From Mesodorylaimus sp. YZB2_4 (lineage: Eukaryota; Nematoda; Enoplea; Dorylaimida; Dorylaimidae), in NCBI GenBank assembly GCA_030248295.1, contig JASANH010001278.1, positions 179,501 to 243,500 of the forward strand: a stretch of DNA of 64,000 bases. Reading direction: 5' to 3'. The notes below the pieces were generated by a model. The model saw only the letters and a program-made list of their open reading frames with translations, did no database searches and was not told where the DNA came from. Below, piece after piece: positions 33,371 to 45,302 of the stretch. The position numbers were made by a program, and so were the translations under genes. Within the stretch, counting starts at the first letter, position 1, and every line of letters starts with the position of its first letter.

Positions 33371-36300
33371 TCAGGGATCGTTAGTGTAGTGAGCGCAGCA
33401 AGTGTTGCTCGTCTTGTTTGGGTTATCCCTCGCTGACCACGTAAATAAATCGCATGTATTCGTGTCCAACCAAAAATTGAAACTTCGACACCAAAGTTTG
33501 GTGTCGCACAGCTGGGCGCAATATTGCATGGTCGATGGTGAGTTTGTGAATATCACAGTTTCCGTGAGGCAGGTATTGGGAAAGTGCGTGTAAGTGCGTG
33601 CTGCGTCTGAAAAGAAAATTTACTCGAGCGACATCATCACTCGCACGCAGCCAGCGGTGAAGAAGCAATCTGAAACAATATTTTGCGCTGCAACTCAGGC
33701 ACACTTTCCCATGGCTATACCTGGGAATTCCAGGCTCTCAGGACCACGTTCAAACTAGTTCTCTAATACGGAAAGAACTGGTACATGGGAAAGCGTGTGT
33801 CGAACAGTGGAGTTCTAATTGGAACAGTGGAAACAGTGGAATTTCAATGCTATCGTGGAAATAATAGTTTCGCTGAACTCCTTGCATCAGTCTCACCTAC
33901 TCTATGGTTTTTTCTCAATTGGAAAATTTAAATATGGCGCTTAAACATTGATGCGCAGGCTAGCAGGCCCTTACATCTGCACACTCTGGAAACCTTGCCG
34001 AATCGAATTAATAATAAGCACGCCTAGCGCATAGCGAGGCTGCCAAAAACGTACTGTATCACAAAACCCCGCCGTGTTCAGAACTCCGACATCATATCCG
34101 ACGGCCTCAGGTGAAAGATTCATGCAAGTGCTCGTTCGTAATTAAGGAATAATAATGAACCTAGACAGATATCTGGAGCGCGAGAGCACTTGCGTGCGCA
34201 TCTAGTACATCTGACCCGCATCATACGTTTATTGGAAAGTAAGAATGAATTAAGCAATCGCTAGACGATGATGAGTGCAGGATGCTTTATTTTTCCAAAG
34301 TTCAGCAGGGAAAGGTAATTTTTTCCGCCGTTTTCTTGATTTGAGAAAAATTTGGCTTTCACACCTCGAAGCTGCAAAAAGAAGCGCACACGGGGAAAAA
34401 ATCAACAGTACTGTAGTTCTTCAAGTTCAAGTAATCAAGTTCCGTATTGCTCTGTGCAAATGGGTACAAAGTGCTGTTAAGAACTACGTTCGGAGCCGGA
34501 TGCGCGTGCTGCAGCAAATTTTAGCGCACGTAGCAATTTTTAGCAAGCGCTCAGACAAGAACCCACCGCCAAATTCAAATTTTTTAATTGAAAAATAAAA
34601 AAAACCATAATAGTCCGTGAGACGGTCCAGTCTGATGCAAGTAATTCAGTGAAACTATTTTTCCATGATCGCATTGAAATTCCAAATTTGAACTTACCTG
34701 TTCGACACACGCTAGCTTATGGGCCAGTTTTTTCCGTGTTAGAAAGCCGGTTTAAAGCGCGGGTATAGGGCAGGAGCTGCGACTATTTTACCCGTCTTCT
34801 CCTCAATGACCAGAAGACCAGTCAGGAGTGGGCGACTTGTTCCCTGGCGTCTGATCCACCACTTGCAGCTAAGGCGCCGAAATTAACTTTTACGCCGCAG
34901 TAAGGCTGTGCCGCTTCCGATGACTTCCGGCTGGGCGCGGGGGAGAATACGAATAGGGGTATTTCTACGAGTATTTCTTCGTGCATCGCACAAAAGAAGG
35001 GAAAAGTGTTTGTTTTTTCGTCCTCTGATTAGGTTGACTAGGTGGGAGTAGGTGATTAGATTTTCAGCCTTAGTGTAAAGATTTGAAGCTAATGTTAGTG
35101 CACTGTAAATGCAGATGATTATGTCGCTTGACAGAAAATATGTGTTGATCAGGTCTTTTCTTTTAGTCAACCTTCTTCATGACACAGTAAGAAATGTTTC
35201 AGAATAAAAACAAGTTACAAAGAAGCAGGTAAAAATTGCATGCCGCAAACGGAATAAAGCTGTCGCCAAGACTACATACGCAGACAATGTGGACTATTGA
35301 CACCAACAGATTAGGAAATGCCTATTCCGTGGGTAAATCAGACCGATAAGGAAAACTCAGAAACACGGGTTTTCCTTGCTCCCAAAAGCCTACCTCGTTA
35401 TCATCTTAAAAATAAGACCTAGCCGTTGTACAGTAAAGCCAATCTCCGTGCCGATCTTACGTTCCCACCTCGGCTCTACGACCTAAATTGCCTAAAAGTA
35501 GGAATACCTATAGCCTAGAGTAAAGCACAAACTAGAAACTTACCTTTACATTTCTCAATTTCTCTTTCTATCGCCGAGGAAAACTTGTCTACCAGTTATC
35601 AATAATAAATTCTACCACAGTCCCCATATTCCACAAACACTTTTCCCTTCTTTTGTGCGATGCACGAAGAAATACTCGTAGAAATACCCCTATTCGTATT
35701 CTCATGCACGCCCAACCGGAAGTCACCGGAAGCGGCACAGCCACTACGGCGTACAAGTCAGTTTCGGCGCCTTAGCTGCAAGTGGTGGATTGGCCGAGAT
35801 TGGAGGCGAAGCACCTGGCGTCACCTCAAAGGGTATGTGCGCGGCCATGCGACCACTTACGATTAGCGGGAAAAAGCGGGACCACGCGACTACTGATCGA
35901 TATACCCGCCCTATAAGCATGGTTCGGAGAGGCTGGAAATACTACGTAAAGCCATGCACTTTCCCAACACCTGTCGCACTTGTCTTGTTTCATGTACACT
36001 GTCTTGTGTAGAAAAAGTGTAGACATAAAAACCGATTGGCTTAAACGACGAATTACAATGTAAAATCGATGTCGGAATATTGAAAGAAATATATCAGATT
36101 CAGATTTAGATAGGGGGTTGCCAGAATTCGGGATTTTTAGCGCCTATGCGTGAAAGTCGGAATTCGTGTTTGTAAAAAGGGAACCATTAGGATATGTAAT
36201 TTTCTAGTTGCTAATTGATTATGATAATAGTCTGGAATTTTCGATATCCCTACTGCAAAAAAAGTGCTAAATTCGAATAGAGGCCACCTGTAAAGGTCGA

Positions 36301-38103
36301 CTGCACAAAATCTCGATTTTTGACCACTCTCCCCCCCTTCTCGACCGCATGCCGACCACTTCTCGGAAACCCCGCTCGAAAAAGGTCGACCACTTTAGCC
36401 ATACCCCCCTTTCCGAACGCAGTTTTGTCAACTGGTTTCATCTTATGCTTTCTCGAGCTCGGCAAGGTGCCCTCTCCTTCGAGGACAAATCTTTTTTTTG
36501 ATTAATTGAGCGGTGTTTTATTTTGTAAAAGTCTCAACAAACTTTTCCCACTACCTTTCCCCATATCTTTCAAAAAGTTCGCGGGTTGGGCCGCGCCAGC
36601 CCAATTCTCCACAGGGGACCTCCAATCATGTTAGCTGGCCAGCAGTTATGATATGATAAGCGAGGCTGCGAGGTGACTAAGGATAGGTGGGGTCCCAATG
36701 CTGATCCTGACATTGAGGCATCGGGATTCTGCATATAATAATGATATGCATAAGCATGCTACACTCTAACCCGTCATATTTGCCATGACGCAGAAGCGAT
36801 AAAAAGACAACAGCAGCGTAGGCTCGAATCGATAATGATAGCAACACTGATTTTACTTAGCCCAGAGTGACCTTGCTTGACGCGTATCGGAACTGCGAAT
36901 GTACTCCTCAATTTCAGCTTATTCATAATGACTGTAACTCGACCTGATAGAAAGTTAAAAAAAAATGAATGACTGAAGTGTCCCGTATTTCCCATCTCAC
37001 GTATTTCTCACAAAGACTGAGCAAAATCTGAGCACAAGTGTGCAATCTTAGGAAGGTTTGGTTTTTCTTTAGAAAGATCTTCAAAAGCGACACCCCAGAG
37101 AGACTGGAAACAGAGCTACCGAAAAAAGCAGAATCGCAATATAGGTATGAAACAGTTAGGTTCTCGTGCGTGTACACTGAACCAACTGCGCTGTGATGTA
37201 GAGGCTCGAATCTCTCGCATGTTAGGAAAACCAGTCAGCTCGGCCTCGCTCGGCCCTGACCAGGGAGGAAGACAAATAGTCTGTGCATCTCGGGTGCACA
37301 CTAGATCTTCCATGCTGACAGAGTACACTGAGACCTCTATTACAGGTATTCAGCGCATGGCATGGGACGGACCATCCAGCTTTACAGCAGTTTCAGGTTA
37401 CCCGATCTGCAATTGATTACACGAAACCCCATACATACATGACATGACGCACAGCGGCAAGCCCAGTGCGCCGCAAGACCAATCGCCGATCCGCGGGTCG
37501 GACACGTTGCTAGAGGGCCACCACCAAATAGCCACACAAAGGCCAGAAACTTTGAAGCAGTCATCTTTCTCCCTGTTACGAATCCACGTGTTTGCCCCTC
37601 TCAGTTTTGCGTGGATGGTGGTGCTGTCAAGGTACCATTGCAGCTTGTTGGTTGAAATAAAGCATTCGTTTTCACTTCCGTTTTCACGTTTTGCGGCAAA
37701 CCACATGACGCGGGTGCTCATTATTTCGGCCTGGAATGGCCGTCAATTGCTCTGAGCACAGTTTTTCGAAGCAATCTTACCCTCCACGTTGACATAATGG
37801 TTGTGAACTCGCTACTCGTATGAAACTGAGCCAACGTTCCGCCCTGGTCTTCACAGGCCTTCCACGAATTCACCCAGTTAGCTGTTTTATTGGCAGCGAA
37901 AAAGCAGCGATTGCCGTCCACGAAGCCCTTGTAGATATTCGTGCACGCTGTAGTGAAATCGGCCGCCGTGGGGTAACATTGGAGTTGAGCTCCTGCAAGC
38001 AGATTCTGTAGACGATTTAGCATGACCCCAGCTCGCGGTCAATCTCACCTGCCAGACGAGATTCTAGCAGAAGCGCCCAGGAAATTAAAAAAAGGGCGAG
38101 CAT
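33371..38103 (-). CDS. Secreted C-type lectin + PAN/Apple protein, copy L5 (intact)
   Basis: Complete four-exon gene, 264 residues, the mirror copy of L3. Exons in gene order: 38103-38049 (signal peptide MLALFLISWALLLESRLAG), 37992-37781 and 37730-37439 (C-type lectin domain), 33606-33371 (PAN/Apple). Lengths 55, 212, 292 and 236 nt equal those of L3 exactly and no frame is broken. Differences from L3 are scattered substitutions, for example FFAANKT for FFVANKT and FWLDTNTC for FWFDTNTC. The third intron is 3.8 kb against 1.1 kb in L3, because of inserted repeats; whether it is still spliced efficiently is unknown. Function as for L3: a secreted binding protein of unknown ligand. Confidence 0.88.
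34764..35914. mobile_element. TIR element with TATAGGGC ends, about 1.15 kb
   Basis: The left end reads TATAGGGCAGG and the right end is its inverse (ACCCGCCCTATA). Long inner inverted repeats match: 34850-35010 against 35640-35800 (AATACGAATAGGGGTATTTC; TGCGATGCACGAAGAAATAC). It interrupts a copy of lectin intron sequence: the left flank GAAAGCCGGTTTAAAGCGCG and right flank AGCATGGTTCGGAGAGGCTG are continuous at 21405-21430. No transposase frame is seen, so it is non-autonomous. Confidence 0.75.
35966..37010. other. Extra sequence in the third intron of copy L5
   Basis: No gene is recognised. It includes a C-rich stretch at 36320-36480 with repeated CGACCACTT phrases and a short piece (36635-36690) shared with 5511-5560. 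Confidence 0.45.
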
Positions 38104-38479
38104 GCTCGTTGGTAGTTTGCCGCCCATCTGGAACTCCCCGACTCCTGAAAACAGAGTGGAAGTTTGACAAGGCACAAAAGCCATCAGGCTATGGTACTCA
38201 TGGATACGTAATTGTCACATGTTACTTGGGAACAGTCTTGTCGCGTCCAATCGTGACGTTGGAGAACGTTGACGGGCAATAGTCACATTGGAACCAAGTA
38301 CATATACAGTACATATTGCCAAGTCTACCCACGCACTATCGGTTCGCAAGGTCTCGTCGTCCTTGGAAGACGCACCGCCCTCTATGTCCAGTACTCACAA
38401 TAGGCAGTGTTGCATAGCCAAACCCCTCTCCTCCAGGCTTGGATAAATCTACGTTCCCAGGCTCACAGTAAAATTTGGA

Positions 38480-38897
38480 AGCCACATAATGCTCTTGTTT
38501 TTCATTTCCTCCTACAGAGATTATACTTTTAGTCACTCGATGGATTTCGACCGTATCTGCTTTACTCAAGCAAGCTGCTTACCTTCGACGTGTACATAAT
38601 GCTTGTAAACTCGCCACTCGTATGAAACTAAGCCAACGTACCGCCCCTGTCTTCACAAGTCTTCAACGAATTCACCCAGTTGGCTGTTTTATTGGCAACG
38701 AAAAAGCAGCGATTGCCATCCACGAAGCCCTTGTAGATATTCGTGCACGCTGAGGCGAAATCGGCCGCCGTTGCGTTACTTGGGAGTTGGGGTCTTGCAA
38801 ACAGATTCTTAACCGATATGGAATGAGTGAAAATTACCCCACCTGCTTGTCGAAATTCCAGAAGAAACAAACAGGATAATAAAAAGAGCACGAGCAT
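38480..38897 (-). pseudogene. Lectin-PAN gene copy L6, 5' half only
   Basis: Starts at an ATG (38897) with signal peptide MLVLFLLSCLFLLEFRQAG, then the first lectin exon (to 38583) with YKGFVDGNRCFFVANKTANW. The first conserved cysteine is lost (PSNATAADF for CYATAADF), and the codon for Q in GTLAQFHTS is a TAG stop. Only about 30 nt of the next exon remain (38511 to about 38480, KNKSIMW) before sequence shared with the 19.4-19.55 kb flank begins. No PAN exon follows. Its intron keeps the uninterrupted site that in copy L2 carries the 2.7-kb insertion. Confidence 0.83.
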
Positions 38898-38954
38898 CCT
38901 TGATGGAAATTCAATGTTCATGTGAATTTGAGGTTTTCGCCTCCACAAAGTTTT

Positions 38955-39440
38955 CGCTGCCGGTCTTCAACAACGATACGAAAACGATGCCGATTTTGCA
39001 TTAAAAATGAAAATGCTGTCTTCGTTGGCCTACGCGCTGCCCGAAAATGTGGTCGAATCCTTCAACGATTTGCTGGATCAAGTTGCTTTCCTGGCCGCGG
39101 CTCAACCAGTGATTCATTATTTCAGAGGTACTTGGATAGGCCGTTCAACTCGAGGCAATCGTCGACGTCCACCAAGATTTTCTGTCTCGCTTTGGAATTG
39201 TTATCACGCCATTGTCGAGGGTCTTCCAAAAAATAACAGTTCAGTGGAAGGTTGACATAATGCTTTTGAGGAAATCGTTGGCGCATCCCACCCTACGATC
39301 TAAAAATTAATTAAAGCTCGAACAAAGCGAGAACAAAGCCTCAATTGAGCAATTCGTCGCTGGTCAACAAGCACCGTTGGGTAAGATGAAATACAGGGAT
39401 TACGCCGCAAGAATTTCGAGAATCGTCGATCAATACGGCG
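38955..39440 (+). pseudogene. MULE/FLYWCH-type transposase-derived fragment
   Basis: The frame reads GLQQRYENDADFALKMKML, then YFRGTWIGRSTRGNRRRPPR, LWNCYHAIVEGLPKNNSSVE and a stop where VEGW would continue, then HNAFEEIVGASHPTI. These are landmarks of a protein type common in invertebrates that pairs FLYWCH zinc fingers with a MULE transposase domain (here the C-terminal side). The tryptophan of VEGW is a TGA stop, and further stops follow. It lies between lectin pseudogene L6 and a copy of the lectin 5' flank (39850-40110), so it probably inserted into the L6 upstream region. Confidence 0.75.
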
Positions 39441-40384
39441 AAATCGATTTAATTACCATCAATCGATTACGGCTAATTATTTACGCGGACTCGCTCATAA
39501 TTTTGATTATTGATGTCACTTATGATTACAATATCTTTACATTTGTTTTTTATTTGACACGATCCTTGTATGTTTTGTTTTCTATTTGTGCCTTTAAATT
39601 GCAGTATTTGACCGATTGTGCGCTCCGATAATACATTTTGTTTGTAAGTCATACAGAACTGTGTATGGCGAATAAAAGTGCTCGTCGAACATTTGCTATA
39701 GCGAACAACTGCTTGGCGAATAATTGCAGGCGAAGAATTGTCCGCGAACAACTGCTCGCGAACAACTGGCGGCGAACAACCACCTAGATCCGAATATGTA
39801 CATGGAGCCGAAACAGAGGGGGAAGCCTCGGTTTTAATCAATAACCACCGTTCGTGATAAAGAATTGTAAAAAGTTACCTAGGAACAGCACTGTCCCATT
39901 GAATCAACAATTCTAGGACCCTTGATGGCCGTCAGTCTCAATAGAACCAAGTGACGTCCATGAGCCAACCACTTGTAAACGTTGCCCAGCTCCCTGGATT
40001 CTTCAAATGTTTCTCAGCTCTTCACGCCCTAGACAACACAAGAGGAGAATTGAAGCGGGATGATGTGTCATACTGTAAGACCCTCTCCCGACTACGGTTT
40101 GATGATTATACTGTTGTCCATGTGGGCTCGTCCTGCATTGATCACCCAATTATTCGTCATCACGCTGACTTGTGGCAGACATGCACAGAGTTTAAAATTT
40201 TTCTTGTAGCTGTCTTGGATCGCAGCAGTCAGCAGTCATCGGGTCAGCGCCAGTGCACTTATTGGCGCTGAATAATGCAAGAAGTGGATTAAACGACGGA
40301 ATCATCAGTGGCATACCTCCATCGCCAGTTCAGGACTTTTGGACCCTGATCGAGAATCGAATGGAGTGGAGATGGAGTCGGTTC
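39441..40384. other. Lectin 5' flank copy and unrecognised sequence
   Basis: 39850-40110 is a copy, in minus sense, of the sequence upstream of the lectin signal-peptide exons (compare 55030-55180 and 52190-52330). A run of AACAACTG-type phrases (GCGAACAACTGCTTGGCG, GCGAACAACTGGCGGCG) lies at 39700-39780. The rest shows nothing that I can name. Confidence 0.55.
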
Positions 40385-40556
40385 TGGAGCACGATTAGGT
40401 ACTCTTTGTCACTTCTCAAGTGTATATTAATAAATATGCGCCACGTTCCATTCTCTCAATCAGCACTGTCGTGCCACAGTATTCGATAAGTCATTCCAGA
40501 GGGTTGATCGATAAAGGACGCCCACCCTGCCCGGCTGGGGAGGAAGGGCGCGAGCG

Positions 40557-41893
40557 GAAGTTGATGCACTTTTCTATTTCCTACCTTGTGACGGGCACCA
40601 TGCGACTAAAGGCGTCAGGCGACTGTTTTGCGACCGCAACGAAAGCGAGTGCGAGGTCGCGCGCGGCCCAAAACGCGGCCGCGCCCAGGGATATACCGCG
40701 CCGTACCGTATTTTATCGATATCAACTGCTCCATTCCATGCCTAAGAACAATTATACTTTACAAAAACGTTTTTTAGATGAAAAGATATAAAAAAGTCCT
40801 TGCATTTATTAAATGTATGGTACGATTAGCAATGGCAATCTTTGTAGCAACATTTTTACGATCAAATCAGCACAAATCAACTTCTTCGAATAATAAGTCT
40901 GCCTTGTCTCGCCTTAAGCCCGAACAGCGTAAAGCTCAATAATTCCGCAAAGGCCGTCCTAGAATAAATACGCATACGGTATTTACTAGCTCACAATAGG
41001 CGTAGTCTGCCTAAAAAGCGGCAGTCACCGGCAAGGACACGAAGCTTACCGGCACTTTTGCTGTTTGGTCCCCAACATGGTTTAGCTTAGGCTGGTATTA
41101 GGCTTAGGCTTAAGCTTAGGATGGCATATGACTTGGGCTTATTGTTAGACTGATACTAGGCTTAGGCTTAGTCTGGTATAAGAATTAAGCCAAGGTTGAT
41201 ATTAGGCTCCAGCCAGCCTTCGCCTGGGGACCAAATGGCAAAAGCGCCAGCTTACCTGTATATTCTTATCTGTCCGCCTTGTTTTCTTTGAGTCGATTTT
41301 CACTTTGAAAATAATGGACGCTGTGCATCCTCGAGCCAAGCATCGTACCCCATCGCTTTTCACATGGCCATGATCCGACAGCCGGCAAACAAAATCTTTT
41401 CGAAACCTTTTCGTTCCACTTCTGGATATGTTTTCCTGACAATCCAGCTTGTGAACGATGACTCAGAATACTCAGTGATCCAAAGCTGAATGTCTTGCTC
41501 ATTTTCGCAGTTACATCGAATAAGGGCACGACAGCTTTCTTCTCCAAAGCCGGTAAATTCAATAACTTTATTTCGAAATGATTTCGGAAGTTTATCAGAC
41601 AATAAGTCACTCATTTCTCACACAGTTTTGGAGCTTACAGGTAACGTTTAAAAAATGCAATCGCAAGGGACCAAAACAACCAAAAACGGGGTAAATAAGG
41701 CAAGACAAAAAAACGCGACAATAAAGCAAGACTACTTATCATTAGCACCGACTACAGGGCGCTGGGCGCCGCCGCGTTTTGGGCCGCGCGCGACCTCGCA
41801 CTCGCTTTCGTTGCGGTCGCAAAACAGTCGCCTGACGCCTTTAGTCGCATGGTGCCCGTCACAAGGTAGGGAATAGAAAAGTGCGAAGTTGAT
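40557..41893. mobile_element. MULE-like TIR element with 9-bp target duplication
   Basis: The element proper is 40566-41884 (1319 bp). Its ends are inverted repeats of about 125 bp beginning GCACTTTTCTATTTCCTACC. It is flanked on both sides by GAAGTTGAT (40557-40565 and 41885-41893), a 9-bp target duplication as made by Mutator-like elements. The same site in arm B (about 28572) holds a single GAAGTTGAT (minus sense). An inner inverted repeat (about 41022-41085 with 41205-41265) surrounds TTAGGC-rich sequence. A minus-strand open frame at 41614-41360 (SDLLSDKLPKSFRNKVIEF) is unrecognised and too short for a transposase. Confidence 0.85.
41080..41205. repeat. TTAGGC-rich degenerate repeat inside the MULE-like element
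   Basis: Phrases ATTAGGCTTAGGCTTAAGC and ACTAGGCTTAGGCTTAGTC recur with GCTGGTATTAG-like spacers. TTAGGC is the nematode telomere unit, but only short, broken stretches occur and they lie within a transposon, so telomeric origin is not supported. Confidence 0.6.
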
Positions 41894-42259
41894 GGACACA
41901 CAGCGCCCATGATGCTCAGGTAGTCATATGGTGCGGGAAGTTTAAAAATAATACAGAATCCAGCGTAGTGCACACATGTGTGCACTGTGTGCAGAGATGT
42001 CATAATTGTGGAGGAAAAGCAGGAAATATTGGTGATTAGCTAATATTGATTGGCAACTTGTTTTCAGCATTCAGATGATGCAACGTGCCAGTATCACTAA
42101 ATTTTCCGATATACAGCTGACAAGCAGGTTTTCGAGTTTAAAGTGAGGGTATTCGAACAATTAATTACAACGTATGGACACGGAACCAAAGCGCATACAT
42201 AAAACATATCAGTGCTAATTTTTCCACAAAAGGCAGTCCGAAATCCAAAGAATGATGTC

Positions 42260-43803
42260 CTAAACAATGCTGACACTCGTACCAGATGCATCGCATTGCT
42301 GCGCCAATGAAGCGAGCTCAGAAGAAGTCGACATTCGGACCTTTCTTTCTCGCAAATTTTTGCATTTGTTTTGAATAGATGTCAAAGCCTCTCCCCATAA
42401 TTCCTCGAAACTAATCTGATTGATGACTCTGTACTCTGGTGTCCCTCGGATAGCGTTTTTGATTTCGAGAAGTTTGCGTGGGTCCAAGACGGGACGATGA
42501 TCGCGGTTGCCGGAGACATTTGACTTGACCAAAATATCGTCCCCAAAAAAAACTTCAGACGCAAAAGCTGTTGCTAAGGCTTTGATACGGCGCTTGAGAT
42601 CAGTTGACAATGGCGGCTTCCTCCATTCAATTCGATCCATCACTTCCACAATCGTTTTTAATGGGGTCAAAAAGGGCTCGATGCGGTCCGTCTCGGCTGA
42701 TGTGGCGATGCGGCGCATTTCGAGGAGTTTGATGATGGTGCTATTCTGTTGGAGAAGATTCTGGTTTTGGCCAACAATCGTTTCGAGGGCTGCAGCAATC
42801 CTGCTTATATTCGCCTCTTGTGTTGTCATCTTTTTCGAAATCTCCGATGCTGCTCCATGCAGATGTCGAAGCACTTGCAATGGCTGCTCTTGATCCACGA
42901 ACTGGCGGAAAGTTATACCACTCCCACTGTTTCGATCCTCACGAAATATGAATTCGCCCTCGGACGCATTATTTTCACAAAACGACGATGATGCCAATGG
43001 TGCAGCGTAGGGCAGTGATTCGATTGATGGAACCTGGCTTGTGATTTTTGATGGAATCGCCTTTTGCGGAGAAGGAGGGACAATTGCAGTCCTTTTTTGA
43101 ATCGAGGATTGGACATTTAAAATCTTGTTTGACTTTGTGTAACAGCAAATGGCCGCCTTCTTCTTATTGTTTTTTGTAAATCCAGGATGATCCTAAAAAA
43201 AACTGTACTGCAGAAAAAGACCGGGTAAACTAGGAAAATAACTATCTCACCTTTCTTTGAATTTTCCTTGCTGGCTTTTTAATGGGGCGTGCCAACGGCA
43301 TAGCAGTTGCTTCGACCAATGGTTTCTAAATGAGGACTTTTCATTTGTAGCAAAAACTAAGCTGCAGCTTATGCATAGTTTACAGTTGTAACTACATGTA
43401 AATAACTTACCACCGCTGGAAAAAGAAGCTTCTTTTTTATCAAGTTTGCTGCTCGAACTGCTTGAGCTACATCTGCTGGTTGGAGACCCGACTCGTTGTT
43501 GGGTGAATCGGTCGCTCCCACGTTGCCTTTATTCTGAGCCAGCTCCGCCAGCCGTGTGTTGTCTTCGTCGTCAGAATCCTCTCCTTGAGTACGTCCTAGA
43601 CCGATAGCTATTTCATGCTGCCGTTGAGCTGCATTCAAATCACCTCCGATCTGGATAATTTTGCCATCGAAAGTCTTCTTTCTTGCTGGGAAATTCACGC
43701 TAATTCTGTCGCCGACTTTTGATTGAAGATTGAGATTTAATTTTTCCCTCGTTGAAACAATATATGTCTTGTCAAAATCAAAAAAATACAAGTAGTGCAT
43801 CAT
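42260..43803 (-). CDS. BEN-domain-like nuclear protein (three exons)
   Basis: Exons in gene order are 43803-43411, 43325-43251 and 43192-42260 (393, 75 and 933 nt), joined in phase 0 at good GT/AG sites; 466 residues with no internal stop. The start is ATGATGCAC. The N-terminal part (YLYFFDFDKTYIVSTREKL, then VGDRISVNFPARKKTFDGKI) looks like the small beta-barrel that precedes BEN domains in several invertebrate proteins. A basic proline-lysine linker and a coiled-coil-like stretch (ISRIAAALETIVGQNQNLLQ) follow. The C-terminal part (LDPRKLLEIKNAIRG ... ISFEELWGEALTSIQNKC) fits the end of a BEN DNA-binding domain. BEN proteins are mostly chromatin-associated repressors. The gene lies inside a segment that looks mobile, so it may be element-borne or captured. 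The BEN assignment is from motif memory only. Confidence 0.6.
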
Positions 43804-43999
43804 TCATTTTCTAGTACTTATCACCACCACGGGATCAGTGCGTCAGACCAGGCAATAGCAAAATAGGGTGGACAGAAGGAAGGGTGTATTGAATTAGGAG
43901 AGGACAAAAGCGACTGGAGATGCATATGCGGGTTACGTTTCTTGACCGTCATTCCTGCTGTCGATCGTTTTTCCGATATACCAAAGCTGCCATTGGTCA

Positions 44000-44375
44000 T
44001 TCCTCGAAGGACATGTGAGCGCAGACCGAAAGGCGCAGTGAAGGCGTGTGGCGCTGCGGGGCTTTTTCTTTCATCAAGGCGAAGGATTACGAGTGACCAC
44101 AGTATTACGCGCGGCCTCAAAGCGATTATCGAAGCGGCAGCGAGCCAATGTTGGCCATTTTCTCGAGGGACATGCGAGCAGACAAAAAGGCGCATCGAGG
44201 ACGTTTGGCGCCGCAGGCTATTTTCCCCCATCAAAGCGAACGAATTACAAAAGACCACCAACTGAAGTGCTCGCTGTGGCTGTGGCTGTGGCCGCTTTGC
44301 GATATTTGCGCATAGATGAAAGCGCTTCGAGGACGTGTGTTGGTGCCGCAGGGCATTTTTTTGGATCAGGGCTGA
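44000..44375. repeat. Degenerate tandem repeat, units of about 150 bp
   Basis: Three related units: phrases GGCGCTGCGGGGCTTTTT, GGCGCCGCAGGCTATTTT and GGTGCCGCAGGGCATTTT occur at about 44048, 44207 and 44339, each preceded by a GAGGACGT/GAAGGCGT-like phrase. Between the second and third is a GTGGCT triplication at 44274-44292. Confidence 0.65.
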
Positions 44376-44454
44376 AAAATGGCCACAGTCTTGGTTGTCC
44401 TTCAGCCAGTCACTTTGGCCAGATTTCAGCCAGTCACCGCTTTTGCCTGAATTT

Positions 44455-44995
44455 ATGCCTGAAACAAAGAAACAATATTCTTTGCTTATCCGCTTTCGTA
44501 TACTGGAGGAGGCGGAAGCCATTGGATATTTTCCAACAAAAATTGCAAAATCGTTGAACTCCAGAGGATACAAGGTAGTGGCGAGCACCGTAAGTCGGAT
44601 TCTCCAGCATTACTGGACGACTACGTCAATTGGTGTGTATATAATTTTGCATTGCTAGAAGTGACTGGCGTTTTAAAATAGAGTGACCTTTAGGAAGGAA
44701 GCCGGGATCTGGAAGGAAGAGCAAGATCACCCAGAAATTACTTTCAGTTGTCCATGCTGAAATGGACAATGACAATGAAATCACAGCAAGGCAACTGCTT
44801 CAAAAAATCGAGGGGACTGTCAATGAAGACAGTATTAACACCGCGTCGAGAGCACGCACCAAGTTCATCTGTTCACCGATCATCTGAGAAAAGTCATTCC
44901 AAAAATTTTAGAGGTGAACGGTTTAGCGACAGGAGAATAGGATTGTGGCAGGAATTGGCGTTTAGTGATCGAAATGATGAGGGTAGCACCTAATA
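44455..44995 (+). pseudogene. Tc1-like transposase N-terminal fragment
   Basis: Two plus-strand frames: first a helix-turn-helix (RFRILEEAEAIGYFPTKIAK, then GYKVVASTVSRILQHYW), then after a gap GRKPGSGRKSKITQKLLSVV with DNDNEITARQLLQKIEG, which is the GRPR-type hook and second DNA-binding helix set of Tc1/mariner transposases. It ends at a stop after TKFICSPII; the catalytic DDE/D domain is missing. It is the only transposase-like sequence in the surrounding 4-kb segment. Confidence 0.65.
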
Positions 44996-45217
44996 TTTCG
45001 CGGTTTCGTTTGGTTCTTCAATATTCTGTGTGTCTAAATTAAATTTACTTGACAGCAATTCGAAGACTCCATTATTTACATAACTGCATCCAGGTTTCCC
45101 TGTGCATACAGCAGTTTTGAGGCTATACAGCTGGCGACAGTAGCCACCAACTGGGGAATTTGAGTGCATACGTGGTTTCCTCTTCCACGGGTTTACGGGT
45201 GGTTTTCCTTCCACCTG

Positions 45218-45302
45218 GTCACTTATTTTACGTCAGTGGCAGACCAACCACCCAGTGGGTCACTTATTTTACGTCAGTGGCCGACCAACCACCCAGTGGC
45301 CG
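45218..45302. repeat. Two tandem 42-bp repeats
   Basis: The unit CACTTATTTTACGTCAGTGG plus GACCAACCACCCAGTGG is present twice in direct succession with one or two differences. Confidence 0.85.

Larger units (their letters stand above)
33000..38390 (-). repeat. Inverted repeat arm A' (partner 19360-22170)
   Basis: Opposite-strand copy of arm A, with lectin copy L5. The block 33000-34310 matches 20880-22170 and the block 37010-38390 matches 19360-20870. The 2.7 kb between them is extra and includes a second partial copy of intron sequence (34600-34763 and 35915-35965) split by an element with TATAGGGC ends. Confidence 0.85.

Noticed and set aside
36250..36465. Basic 71-residue frame as a gene
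   Set aside because: It arises from a C-rich repeated stretch inside the lectin intron and has no counterpart in the mirror arm.
41080..41205. TTAGGC phrases as an internal nematode telomere
   Set aside because: Only two or three consecutive units at a time, imperfect, and located within a transposon with clear borders.
43821..44588. A 255-residue minus-strand frame
   Set aside because: It crosses the degenerate 150-bp tandem repeat and the Tc1-like fragment on the opposite strand, and it has no family resemblance.
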